A stretch of 64,000 nucleotides of DNA, from contig JADJBM010000018.1 in assembly GCA_016703785.1 (NCBI GenBank), positions 8,093 to 72,092 on the forward strand. The letters are read 5' to 3'. The DNA is from Betaproteobacteria bacterium (GTDB taxonomy: Bacteria > Pseudomonadota > Gammaproteobacteria > Burkholderiales > Rhodocyclaceae). The notes beneath the pieces were generated by a model that worked only from the letters and a program-made list of their open reading frames with translations, made no database searches and had not been told where the DNA came from. Positions 42,643-51,045 of this stretch are shown piece after piece. Position 1 is the first letter of the stretch. Each line of letters begins with the position of its first letter. The translations under genes and the position numbers were made by a program.

Positions 42643-43578
42643 GAGCGGCTCCCGAATGTGCGTTCCGCATTGGCGACGCGCGCCTCCTGGGCCAGCCGGA
42701 AGGGCGGCGCCACGCCGCTTTTCGGCTCGCCGGCATACACCGTCAGGTGGGGGAAGGGGATCTCGATGCCGGCTGCGTCGAAAGCGGCCTTCAGGCGGCG
42801 CAGGAACTCGCGGCGGACGTTCCATTGCTCGAGCGGGGCGACCTTGAAGCGGCAGCGCAGGATGACGGCGGAGTCGGCCCAGTTCTCCACGCCGACGATC
42901 TCGACGGCCTCCAGGATCTTCGGCCCGAACACCGGGTCCGACTTCAGTTCCGCGCCGGCTTCGCGCATCACGGCGAGGGCTTCGTCCGCGTTCTCGCGAT
43001 AGGCAACGCCCACATCGACCACGGCGTAGGCGAAGCTGCGCGACTTGTTGGTCACGGTGGTAATGCTGCCGTTGGGGATGAAGTGCACATTGCCGTCGTA
43101 GTCGCGCAGGCGCACGTAGCGCAGGCGTGACTTCCTCGACGAGGCCGGCATGGCCGCCTGCCTCGACGACGTCGCCCTGGCGCACCTGGTCTTCCAGCAG
43201 CAGGAAAAAGCCGTTGAAATAGTCCTTGATGAGGCTTTGCGCGCCAAAGCCCACCGCCAGGCCGATGACGCCGGCCGCACCCAGGATCGGTGCGACGGAA
43301 ATGCCGAGCTCGCCCAGGATCAGCGTACCCGCCACCAGGGCGATGACGACCGAGGTGATGTAGCGAAAGACGCGGCCCAGCGTCTCGATGCGTTTGACCT
43401 CCTCGGTGCTGCGCACCGATTTGCTGACATACAGGCGGAACGTGCGGATCATCTTGTGCGCCAGCCCGAGGATCACCACGGACAGCAGGGCGATGATGAA
43501 GATGCGCAAGCCGGTCCCGGCAAACGCGGCCCACTCGCTGCCGCGTGCAGCGCCGAGGGAATCGAGCAGTTCGTTCAT
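42639..43578 (-). CDS. Small-conductance mechanosensitive channel (MscS family), one frameshift
   Basis: About 313 residues with one repaired frameshift. The N-terminal membrane helices (FIIALLSVVILGLAHKM, ITSVVIALVAGTLIL) lead to the pore helix and its typical glycine/alanine pattern (GAAGVIGLAVGFGAQSLIKDYFNGFF), then the beta domain (YDGNVHFIPNGSITTVTNKS). The frame shifts near the GG at 43124-43125, where one G appears extra, turning EEVTLRYVRL into a missense frame. It would release solutes on osmotic downshock, a logical partner for a trehalose operon. It is the first gene of the operon. The start is the ATG at 43578. Confidence 0.88.
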
Positions 43579-43657
43579 GGGGTTCTGTCCTCCAAATGCA
43601 GGTCGCCTTGCCATGGCAGCACCGCCAGACCACCTATACAACAACCTGATTTACATC

Positions 43658-43686
43658 TTGACGGAATTAATATGTTTGCGTAAAAT
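43658..43686 (+). promoter_or_regulatory. Sigma70 promoter for the marR transcript
   Basis: TTGACG (43658-43663), a 17-base spacer and TAAAAT (43681-43686), in an AT-rich island between divergent mscS and marR. The leader to the marR ATG is about 130 bases. The AT-rich dyad just after the -10 (around 43683-43700) may be a MarR-type operator, which is inference. Confidence 0.55.
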
Positions 43687-43825
43687 ATTATTGCATAAAA
43701 CCTAAGATTGATCAAGGGATGACACAGGATAAAGCGCCATTTGCTGGCGATTCGATGACGACTGGATTCTGCGGGTTGATTTCGGGCGCGCAGACCGGAC
43801 GCGCAGAGGGAAGGAGAAATCGGTA

Positions 43826-44356
43826 ATGGAAGCTAAGGCAGCGGTTGCGCGGAGAAAAGCCCGGCGCACGAAAGGCGAAAGCCTGGCGGAGGATGTGTTC
43901 GCCAAGATCCTGACGATCCAGCGGGCCATTCAGTCCGGCATGCAGGCGATGGACGGCAGCGTGGGCATGAGCGGCTCGCAACTGTCGGCGATGTGGCATA
44001 TCTCCGCAGCGCCGGGCCTGCGCGTGACCGCGCTGGCTGCGGCCATGTGCGTGCAGCATTCCACGGCGAGCAACCTGCTCGACAAGCTGGAGAAGCGCGA
44101 CCTGATCCGCCGAGAACGCAATTCCCAGGACCAGCGCGTGGTCAGCGTGTTCCTGACCCGGCGCGGCAACGAGGTCGTGAAGAAAATGCCGGGCCCCCTG
44201 CACGGCAAGCTGCGCAACGCGCTGCGCGACCTGCCGGAGGGCGTGCTGGTTAGCCTGGGTGACGGCATCACCGCCCTCATGGCCAGGCTTGCACCCGCCC
44301 AGAATGGGGAAAAGCGTCAGGGAAAACAACGTTTGGACTTTGGTCCGGAAAGGTAG
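43826..44356 (+). CDS. MarR family transcriptional regulator
   Basis: A 176-residue winged-helix regulator. The recognition region is clear (LRVTALAAAMCVQHSTASNLLDKLEKRDLIRRERNSQDQRVVSVFLTRRG), with a basic N-terminal tail of about 20 residues. It is divergent from the mscS-glg-tre operon and may control it and itself. It is followed after six bases by a LapA-type gene, so it starts a plus-strand operon. Ligand unknown. Confidence 0.88.
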   Translation: MEAKAAVARRKARRTKGESLAEDVFAKILTIQRAIQSGMQAMDGSVGMSGSQLSAMWHISAAPGLRVTALAAAMCVQHSTASNLLDKLEKRDLIRRERNSQDQRVVSVFLTRRGNEVVKKMPGPLHGKLRNALRDLPEGVLVSLGDGITALMARLAPAQNGEKRQGKQRLDFGPER

Positions 44357-44362
44357 GGCGAC

Positions 44363-44752
44363 ATGCAACTCATCGTGATCCTGGGGATCGTCGTGGCCAT
44401 CGGCGGCGTCTCCTTCGCCCTGCAAAACACCGTTCCGGTGACCGTGACCTTCCTGGTCTGGCGCTTCGACAGTTCGCTGGCCATGGTGCTGCTGATTTCA
44501 CTGGCCGTGGGTGCGCTGATCGTGGCCCTGGTGTCCACGCCGGCCACGCTGAAGGCGCAATGGTCGGCGTCGCGGCTGCGCAAGCAGCTCGACGCGGCGC
44601 TGTCTGACAATCATGCGCTGGAGAAGAAAATCTCCTTGCTGGAAGGCAGGCTTTCGGCGTTGCCACAGCCTGCAGTGATCCGGGATGCCTCGGCGCCGAT
44701 CATGCCGGTCTTTCCGATGACCGATCCGGTGCACGACAAGGATCGCCTATGA
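44363..44752 (+). CDS. LapA-domain (DUF1049) inner-membrane protein
   Basis: A 129-residue protein with two N-terminal membrane helices (IVILGIVVAIGGVSFALQN and AMVLLISLAVGALIVALVS) and a cytoplasmic coiled-coil (SRLRKQLDAALSDNHALEKKISLLEGRL). QNTVPVTVTFLVW between the helices is the LapA signature. In other bacteria LapA/LapB act in lipopolysaccharide assembly control; no lapB is seen here. It overlaps the GNAT start as ATGA. Confidence 0.8.
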   Translation: MQLIVILGIVVAIGGVSFALQNTVPVTVTFLVWRFDSSLAMVLLISLAVGALIVALVSTPATLKAQWSASRLRKQLDAALSDNHALEKKISLLEGRLSALPQPAVIRDASAPIMPVFPMTDPVHDKDRL

Positions 44753-45441
44753 GCGGCGCGACCAGGACGGGCAGTACGGGCTTGCGCTTTCGGCTGCGTA
44801 ATCTGGCCGAGACCGACTTCGATCAGGTCATCGCCCTGCAGAAGCGCGTCTACCCTGATATCCCGGCCTTTCGGGGCGATCATCTCGCACAGCATCTGCA
44901 GCATTTCCCTCAGGGGCAGTTCGTCGTCGATGAGGGCGACCGCATCATCGGCACGGCGAGTTCGCTGGTGGTGCTGTGGGACGACTACGGCCTGGACCAC
45001 ACCTGGAAAAGCGTGACGGGCGAAGGCAGCTTCAGCACGCACAACATGCAGGGGCGCACGCTCTACGGCGCCGAGGTCTGCGTCGACCCGGCGATCCGCA
45101 AGAGCGGCATCGGCCACCTGATCTACCAGGCGCGGCGCCGCCTGTGCCGCGAGATGAACCTCAAGCGCATCATCGCCGCAGGTCGCCTGCCGGGCTACCA
45201 CAACTACGCAAACCAGATGACGGCGGAACTGTATGCGCAGAAAGTGGTCTGGGGAGATATCTACGATCCGGTGCTGCGTTTCCAGATCGGCGAGGGCTTC
45301 CAGTATTGCGGGGTGATCGACGGCTACCTGCCGACCGACGCCGATTCGCTCGGCAATGCCGCGCTCATCGTCTGGCTGAACCCGCGCTACAACCCGAACA
45401 AGCCGACGCTGGCGCCCCCCGAAATAAGGAGTTTCAGATGA
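44749..45441 (+). CDS. GNAT family N-acetyltransferase
   Basis: A 230-residue acetyltransferase. The acetyl-CoA site is in GAEVCVDPAIRKSGIGHLIYQARRRL. The N-terminal LRFRLRNLAETDFDQVIALQKRVYP and C-terminal EGFQYCGVIDGYLPTDADSLGNAALIVW match GNAT proteins that in many bacteria are fused to a nitrilase-fold hydrolase. Here the two halves are separate genes joined by an ATGA overlap. Acceptor substrate unknown. Confidence 0.85.
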   Translation: MSGATRTGSTGLRFRLRNLAETDFDQVIALQKRVYPDIPAFRGDHLAQHLQHFPQGQFVVDEGDRIIGTASSLVVLWDDYGLDHTWKSVTGEGSFSTHNMQGRTLYGAEVCVDPAIRKSGIGHLIYQARRRLCREMNLKRIIAAGRLPGYHNYANQMTAELYAQKVVWGDIYDPVLRFQIGEGFQYCGVIDGYLPTDADSLGNAALIVWLNPRYNPNKPTLAPPEIRSFR

Positions 45442-46370
45442 GAGCACGCATTGCATCCATCCAGTACCGCTTCCGGCATATCGACGACTGGGACGGCTTC
45501 GCCAACCAGGTCGGCTTCGTGCTGAACGCCGCCGCCGACTACAAGCCGCATTTCGTCCTGCTGCCGGAAATCTTCACGACGCAGCTGCTTTCCTGCATGC
45601 AGAACGACGACGTCTACTCCGCCGTGCGCGAGCTGGCCGGCTACACGGATCGCTATGTCGAGCTGATGCGCAAGTACGCCGTCGCCGACAATTACTACCT
45701 GATCGGCGGCAGCCATCCCACCCTGCGCGACGGCAAGCTCTACAACACCGCCTACCTGTTCACCCCGCGCGGCGAGGTGTTCACGCAGGACAAGCTGCAT
45801 CGCACGCGCTGGGAAAAGGACGAATGGAAGACCGATCATGGCGACAGTCTGCAGGTCTTCGAGACCGAGCATGGCCGCATCGCCATCCTCGTCTGCTACG
45901 ACATCGAGTTCCCCGAGCTGGCGCGCCGCGTCGCCGAGCTGGGCACCGAGATCATCTTCGTGCCCTCGTGCACCGACGATCGCCAGGGCTTCCTGCGCGT
46001 GCGCTACTGCTGCCATGCCCGCGCCATCGAGAACCAGGTGTATGTCGTCATGACCAGCACCGTCGGCAACCTGCCGGCCGAGGGCTTGCGGCTGCATTAC
46101 GGCCAGGCCGCCATCATCACGCCGTCGGACTTCCCGTTTGCCCGCGACGGCATTGCCGCCGAGGGGGTGATCAACGAGGAGCAGATTGTCGTCGCCGACG
46201 TCGACCTGCACCTGCTCGACGAGAACCGCCTGAAGGGCACTACCATTCCGCTGCTGGACAAGCGCTCGGATTTCTATTCCCTCACGGCGCCGGTGATCGT
46301 CGATGTCCGCGGCGCCGCCGGCAAGCAGGAAGCGGAAGTCGCTTCAGCACCCGCTTCGGCATCCGTCTGA
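45438..46370 (+). CDS. Carbon-nitrogen hydrolase (nitrilase superfamily)
   Basis: A 310-residue enzyme with the full Glu-Lys-Cys triad: Glu44 in VLLPEIFTT, Lys119 in TQDKLHRT, Cys153 in LVCYDIEFPE. It probably hydrolyses an amide in the cytosol. It starts inside the GNAT stop (ATGA), so the two proteins are made together and likely act in one reaction sequence or complex, as the fused homologues do. Substrate unknown. The last 20 residues are Ala/Ser-rich and probably disordered. Confidence 0.88.
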   Translation: MRARIASIQYRFRHIDDWDGFANQVGFVLNAAADYKPHFVLLPEIFTTQLLSCMQNDDVYSAVRELAGYTDRYVELMRKYAVADNYYLIGGSHPTLRDGKLYNTAYLFTPRGEVFTQDKLHRTRWEKDEWKTDHGDSLQVFETEHGRIAILVCYDIEFPELARRVAELGTEIIFVPSCTDDRQGFLRVRYCCHARAIENQVYVVMTSTVGNLPAEGLRLHYGQAAIITPSDFPFARDGIAAEGVINEEQIVVADVDLHLLDENRLKGTTIPLLDKRSDFYSLTAPVIVDVRGAAGKQEAEVASAPASASV

Positions 46371-46391
46371 AACTCACGAACAGGCGTCGCT

Positions 46392-46415
46392 CCGGACCGC
46401 CGCAGGGCGGTCCGG
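46392..46415 (+). terminator. GC-rich hairpin after the hydrolase gene
   Basis: A perfect 10-bp stem, CCGGACCGCC (46392-46401) with GGCGGTCCGG (46406-46415), and a GCAG loop. There is no clean T tract, so it may only attenuate transcription between the hydrolase and the patatin gene 53 bases on. Confidence 0.5.
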
Positions 46416-46467
46416 GCGCCCGCTCCGCTGCGTTTATTGCGGGCCGTCGCCGAAAAAGAAAGAAAAA

Positions 46468-47481
46468 ATGAAGCATTCCCCAACAGAACGCCAGGCGGCG
46501 CGCGTGCTCGCCGTCCTGCAGCGGCTGACTTTCGCAGCAATGCTGCCGCTGCTGCTGGGCGCCTGCGCCTCCGCGCCGCTGGTCTATCCCGAGGTCGTGC
46601 CGCCGCGGGCGGCCGTCGTCGAACCCCTACGCGTGGCGGATCGCCCGGTGATCGGCCTCGCGCTGGGCGGCGGCGCCGCGCGCGGCTTCGCCCATGTCGG
46701 CGTGATCAAGGTGCTCGAGGCGCATGGCATCCGGCCCGACATCGTCGTCGGCACCAGCGCCGGCAGTTTCGTCGGCGCCTTCTATGCCGGTGGCTACGAC
46801 ATCGCGGCACTCGAGCAACTCGCCCGCGAGGTCAAGGAAGAACAGCTGCGCGACATCGTCTTTCCCGACCGTGGCTTCGTCAAAGGCGAGCGGCTGCAGG
46901 ATTTCGTCAACCAGAAACTCGACAACCGCTCCATCGAGGAACTGCCCTTGCGCTATGCCGCCGTGGCGACGAACCTGGCCGATGGAACGATCGCCGCATT
47001 CACGCGCGGCAATACCGGTATGGCGGTACGCGCATCGAGCGCCATCCCCGGCGTCTTCCAGCCAGTGCTGATCGATGGCCGCGAGTACGTCGATGGCGGA
47101 CTGGTCAGCCCGGTGCCGGTCCAGGTCGCGCGCGACCTTGGGGCGGACCTGGTCATTGCCGTGGACATCGCCAAGCGACCCGGGGAGAAGGCCGTGATCG
47201 TCAGCACGACCGAAGTCTTCGACCAGGCGCTGGACATCATGGTCAGTCACCTCGCGAAGCAGGAAGTCGGCTCGGCCGATGTCGTCGTGGAGCCTGACAC
47301 GCGCAGCCTGGTCTCGGTCGATTTCACGACGCGCGGCGATGCCATCGAGGAGGGCATCGAGGCCGCGGGCCGCGCGATGGCGCGCGTGCTGGAAGGGCTG
47401 GCGGCAAAGGGGCGCGAGAAGCGCCAGCGTGCTACCGAGCAGCGCGTGCCGGGCGATGCGGCGAAGGGAAGTGTGGAATGA
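46468..47481 (+). CDS. Patatin-like phospholipase family lipoprotein (RssA-like)
   Basis: A 337-residue protein. The signal peptide ends in a lipobox (LLLGAC, lipidated Cys33), so it is membrane-anchored outside the cytoplasm. The patatin domain has the oxyanion loop LGGGAARGFAHVGVI, nucleophile Ser97 in GTSAGS and catalytic Asp in REYVDGGLVSPVPV. It would hydrolyse phospholipid or lipid esters. The ATG at 46468 follows an A-rich GAAAGAAAAA stretch serving as the ribosome site; the longer frame overlaps the previous gene. Confidence 0.9.
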   Translation: MKHSPTERQAARVLAVLQRLTFAAMLPLLLGACASAPLVYPEVVPPRAAVVEPLRVADRPVIGLALGGGAARGFAHVGVIKVLEAHGIRPDIVVGTSAGSFVGAFYAGGYDIAALEQLAREVKEEQLRDIVFPDRGFVKGERLQDFVNQKLDNRSIEELPLRYAAVATNLADGTIAAFTRGNTGMAVRASSAIPGVFQPVLIDGREYVDGGLVSPVPVQVARDLGADLVIAVDIAKRPGEKAVIVSTTEVFDQALDIMVSHLAKQEVGSADVVVEPDTRSLVSVDFTTRGDAIEEGIEAAGRAMARVLEGLAAKGREKRQRATEQRVPGDAAKGSVE

Positions 47482-47845
47482 TGCGGCGTTTCAGTTTTGC
47501 CCACGCAGCTGTTCAAGGATAGCCTTGGCCAGGAGATGGCAATGACCACCGGTACGTGCACTGCGAGATCACCGTCCACAAGGACATCCTCATCCACGTA
47601 GACGGCACCGTAGGCACGTGCATCACCGATCAGATTGTTGTGGCAGGTAAGGCGCCTGCCGCGGATCATCGCGGGGTGGGGCGCCCGGAATCCATGCAGC
47701 GGCGCACTGGTGTTTGCCCAGTCGTCACTTGAGTGAAAGTCAGCCGCTGGGATACGGCGAAGTCGTTGCCAGCCAGAGCATTACGATGGCATGATGGGCG
47801 CGCAGTTTTCTACGAGAAGCACCAAGCACACGGGAAGGTGAGCCC
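47482..47845. other. Intergenic region with short coding-like stretch of unknown nature
   Basis: 364 bases between the patatin and DUF5655 genes. In one plus frame 47545-47660 reads like protein (DHRYVHCEITVHKDILIHVDG) without a start codon or recognisable family; the opposite strand also has an open frame (MIRGRRLTCHNNLIGDARAY). Which, if either, is real cannot be decided by eye. A partial copy of the 6.3/17.9-kb repeat lies at 47735-47759. Confidence 0.4.
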
Positions 47846-48787
47846 ATGAGCAACATCAAGTTGTTTCGCTACACGGCCGATGGCGCCGCAGAATTAGCAG
47901 GGAAAGCCGCCGCCATCGAGAAGAGACTGCAGCAACTCATCGAATCCCAGATGGAAACCTTCCTCGGCGTCCGCTTCCTCGCCAGCGAGTACAACACGGG
48001 CGCCAAGCATCGCGGGCGCATCGACTCTCTCGGTCTCGACGAGAACGGCTGCCCTGTCATCATCGAGTACAAGCGCCACAGCAACGAGAACGTCATGAAC
48101 CAGGGGCTCTTTTACCTGGACTGGCTGCTCGACCACAAGGCGGATTTCAGGCTGTTGGTGATGGAGAAGCTGGGCAAGGAGGCTGCCGAGAAAATCGAAT
48201 GGAGCGGCACGCGACTTCTATGCATCGCGGCCGACTTTACCCGCTACGACGAGCACGCTGTGGCGCAGATCAACCGGAATCTCGAACTCATTCGCTACAA
48301 GCTGTTCGGCCCTGATCTGCTGCTGTTCGAACTGGTCAACGCGGTGACGGCCGACTCGGGCAGCGGAGAGGGAGAGGCGACAACGGGAGGTAAGACGGGA
48401 AAGACTCCGGCCCCGGCGACACTGGCCATGAAAACCCATGCTGACCAGCTTGCCACCGCAACGCCGGAGCTGATTGCCTTATATGAAACCATTCGGGCCT
48501 ACATCCTGGCCCAGGGCGACGACATACTTGAAAAGCAGCTCAAGCTTTATATGGCTTACCGCCGGCTGAAGAACTTCGTCTGCATGACCCTGATTTCCAG
48601 AGAAGATCCGCACGTGCGCCTTTGGCTGAAACTCGATCCGGGTTCGGTCGAACTGGAGAAAGGTTTTACCCGTGACGTGACCGAAGTCGGCCATTGGGGT
48701 ACAGGCGACCTCGAAGTGGTGCTCCGCCGGCAGGCCGATTTCGAGAAGGCCAAGGGGCTGATAGAACGCGCCTACCAGGAGAACTAG
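47846..48787 (+). CDS. DUF5655-containing protein with PD-(D/E)XK nuclease-like N-terminus
   Basis: A 313-residue protein. The N-terminal half has ETFLGVRFLASEYNTGAKHRGRIDSLGLDENGCPVIIEYKR, a NucS/RecB-like PD-(D/E)XK pattern with Asp in GRIDSL and Glu-x-Lys in IEYKR. The C-terminal half (KNFVCMTLISREDPHVRLWLKLDPGS) is the DUF5655 domain. A charged, Gly/Ser/Thr-rich linker joins them at about 170-195. The family is widespread and is thought to act on DNA; the function is unproven. The start has GGTGAG upstream. A membrane protein gene follows after six bases. Confidence 0.8.
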   Translation: MSNIKLFRYTADGAAELAGKAAAIEKRLQQLIESQMETFLGVRFLASEYNTGAKHRGRIDSLGLDENGCPVIIEYKRHSNENVMNQGLFYLDWLLDHKADFRLLVMEKLGKEAAEKIEWSGTRLLCIAADFTRYDEHAVAQINRNLELIRYKLFGPDLLLFELVNAVTADSGSGEGEATTGGKTGKTPAPATLAMKTHADQLATATPELIALYETIRAYILAQGDDILEKQLKLYMAYRRLKNFVCMTLISREDPHVRLWLKLDPGSVELEKGFTRDVTEVGHWGTGDLEVVLRRQADFEKAKGLIERAYQEN

Positions 48788-48793
48788 GACGCA

Positions 48794-49510
48794 ATGATCA
48801 AGACGTTGCTCATCGAGGAACTGCGCTTCCTGGCCTTTCGTCCGAATGGACCGGCCATTCGTACCCATTGGAAAGCCTTTCTCGCCTTCGGCCTGTTCTT
48901 TACCTGGCTGGCGGGAGTAGGGCGCTATTGGGACAACCCGAAAGCTCATCTCTGGCAATACCTCGGCCTCGGCTCCGTTGCCTACGTCTTCGTCCTGGCC
49001 TTCATCGTCTTTCTGCTGTTGCTGCCGCTCAAGCCGCGGAACTGGACGTACCGCAACGTCCTGTTGTTCATCGCCCTTACAGCTCCGCCTGCAGTGCTTT
49101 ACGCCATCCCCGTTGAGAAATTCATGGCGGCTGAAGCGGCGCGCAGCGCCAATGCCTGGTTCCTGATCGTCGTCGCTACCTGGCGGGTGGCACTTTTTGT
49201 GGTTTTCCTGAAACGGGTGGCCGGGCTCTCGCCCGGCAACGTCATCGTTGCCGCTCTGCTGCCCCTGGTCGTCATTGTGATCGCCCTCTCCATGCTTAAT
49301 CTGGAGCACGTGGTCTTCAGCCTGATGAGTGGCATTCAGGAAGCGGATCGCAGTCCCAACGACGCAGCCTATGGCATCGTTTTCATGCTCTCCATGCTCT
49401 CCTTCATTGCGGCGCCCTTTCTGGCGGTTGGCTACCTGGTTTCGATCGTCAATGCGAATAAGAAGACGGAGGAGAGCCTGGAGATGACAGCAGGTAGGCG
49501 CGATGATTGA
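48794..49510 (+). CDS. Integral membrane protein of unknown function
   Basis: A 238-residue protein with about six hydrophobic segments (FLAFGLFFTWLAGVG, YVFVLAFIVFLLLLPL, VLLFIALTAPPAVLYAIP, WRVALFVVFL, VIVAALLPLVVIVIALS, AAPFLAVGYLVSIV). No family recognised. It sits six bases downstream of the DUF5655 gene, so the two are probably co-transcribed. The 238 bases that follow hold nothing I can support. Confidence 0.7.
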   Translation: MIKTLLIEELRFLAFRPNGPAIRTHWKAFLAFGLFFTWLAGVGRYWDNPKAHLWQYLGLGSVAYVFVLAFIVFLLLLPLKPRNWTYRNVLLFIALTAPPAVLYAIPVEKFMAAEAARSANAWFLIVVATWRVALFVVFLKRVAGLSPGNVIVAALLPLVVIVIALSMLNLEHVVFSLMSGIQEADRSPNDAAYGIVFMLSMLSFIAAPFLAVGYLVSIVNANKKTEESLEMTAGRRDD

Positions 49511-49748
49511 ACAATCGGCGCCGTCCTGCGGGGACTGACTTTCCAAAAGTCGTGGGTCTGCTGTCTGGTTCCGGCCAGGAGCGGACCGATACAACCCGTT
49601 TTGCCTGTCCGTGATATTGGAGTTGTTATGTGTACGCCGCCGTGCAAGATGCCTTGCGCATCAATGTATTACCGGAGCATACTCCTGACTCAATATCAAT
49701 TCATATACGAATCCGTGGGTTCGTCTAATAACTGTTGGGCATGCCTAC

Positions 49749-50093
49749 ATGACTGAGCTGAAACTCGCCGTCCTAGGCTTGTCACTCATCGGGACTTTAT
49801 TTGTCTGGTGGCGCCTCCAGGCGTGGCGGGAGCATCGGGCATTGAAGATCGTCCTTGCCGTTGTGGCTTTGTTTCCAGTCATTGGACCCTTCTTGTGTAT
49901 ATGGATATTGGCAACTCCAGACCGTGCTCACCCGCGACTCCGCGCGACAATGAACCACTTTGGGATTGGCGGGCGCTTCACAGGCTTTGGTTCCAAAGCG
50001 TTCGGGCACGATGATGTCTCCGGTGAAGGCGACGACTGGAATCCGTCGGTACCCGAGCGTAAGCGTAACCAGGAGAAGAAGCGTGGTCGCTAG
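49749..50093 (+). CDS. Small membrane protein, hypothetical
   Basis: A 114-residue protein with two N-terminal membrane helices (LAVLGLSLIGTLFVWW and IVLAVVALFPVIGPFLCIWIL) and a polar C-terminal tail ending in a basic stretch (PERKRNQEKKRGR). The helix pair resembles short phospholipase D-nuclease N-terminal type anchors, but no domain follows. The ATG at 49749 is in a reasonable context. It may be a standalone accessory gene. Confidence 0.55.
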   Translation: MTELKLAVLGLSLIGTLFVWWRLQAWREHRALKIVLAVVALFPVIGPFLCIWILATPDRAHPRLRATMNHFGIGGRFTGFGSKAFGHDDVSGEGDDWNPSVPERKRNQEKKRGR

Positions 50094-50133
50094 TACGCCC
50101 AACCCTCACCTCTAAGTTGGGCCGCATAAGACC

Positions 50134-50877
50134 ATGGCACGTTGGCTAGTCCAAATTGATGGAGATCGATTTGACATAGAGGAACTACCCTATTGGTTTC
50201 CATCAGGGGAAATCTATGCAGTCGAGGAAAATTCAACTGTATTCCTTGTTGGCTCAGGGCTTGAACAACTCGCTGATGCTTCGAAGATTCATGAAGCTGC
50301 CGCCAGGGTGATCGAAGACTTTTACTCGGTTATTTACCTGATTGACCCAGGAATCCGTAGGCCGTCTGTGGGCGCGGTGTTTCGCGAGAACGACGACGGC
50401 ACTCGTCATGGCTTCGCGTTCCTATCCGCTGTTGCTTCAGGTCGGTCAAAAGCTCGGGCAAGCGTCACAATTGCCGGAAGCACCAAACCAGAAAGAAGTC
50501 GCCTTACCCAGGCTCAGAAACTCCTAGCTGGGTCTCAGCGTAACCGGCACCTGCAGGTCGCCCTTTCGCTGCTTTCAATCCCAAACGCGACATGGCCACA
50601 TTACTACCGTTGCTTGGAAGAAATCGAATCCTTCCTCGACGCAAAAGTCAGTGAAGTGGGGCTGTGCAGCGCTAGTGAGCGTTCTAGATTTTCACGCACC
50701 GCAAATACGCCAGAAGCATCAGGTACTAACGCAAGGCACGGCCTAGGGAAATTTGACCCACCACAGAATCCAATGTCATCAGCTGACGGGCTTTCCTTTG
50801 TCCGACAGATACTGTTGAAAGCGCTATCACTTGCGCATGCAGCCCAACCCGGCAGTCAGGAGGACGCTGTGCAATGA
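50134..50877 (+). CDS. Hypothetical protein
   Basis: A 247-residue soluble protein, no signal peptide and no recognised domain. The N-terminal region (ARWLVQIDGDRFDIEELPYWFPSGEIYAVEENSTVFLVG) has regular alternating character that looks genuinely coded, and the C-terminal half is more helical (NATWPHYYRCLEEIESFLDAKVSEVG). It lies 40 bases after the small membrane-protein gene and is followed by the hairpin terminator at 50988. Codon use is less GC-rich than the glg/tre genes, hinting at later acquisition. Confidence 0.6.
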   Translation: MARWLVQIDGDRFDIEELPYWFPSGEIYAVEENSTVFLVGSGLEQLADASKIHEAAARVIEDFYSVIYLIDPGIRRPSVGAVFRENDDGTRHGFAFLSAVASGRSKARASVTIAGSTKPERSRLTQAQKLLAGSQRNRHLQVALSLLSIPNATWPHYYRCLEEIESFLDAKVSEVGLCSASERSRFSRTANTPEASGTNARHGLGKFDPPQNPMSSADGLSFVRQILLKALSLAHAAQPGSQEDAVQ

Positions 50878-50987
50878 AGCTGCGTAGCGCCTGTTACTTT
50901 TAACGCTGAACGTCCGCTATTTCAATCGCACAACTTCCGCTTCGGGTCGCAAGCTACCATTACCAATGCTCGCGATTCACAAATACT

Positions 50988-51010
50988 GAAGGCCCGCATT
51001 GCGGGCCTTC
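50988..51010. terminator. Bidirectional rho-independent-type terminator
   Basis: Ten-base-pair stem GAAGGCCCGC / GCGGGCCTTC around an ATT loop (50988-51010), flanked by A- and T-rich ends on both strands. It lies between the plus-strand unknown gene and the converging amt gene, where a two-way terminator is expected. Confidence 0.8.
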
Positions 51011-51045
51011 ATATTCTCAACAAGCTGTGTTGTACCTCTGCCGAA

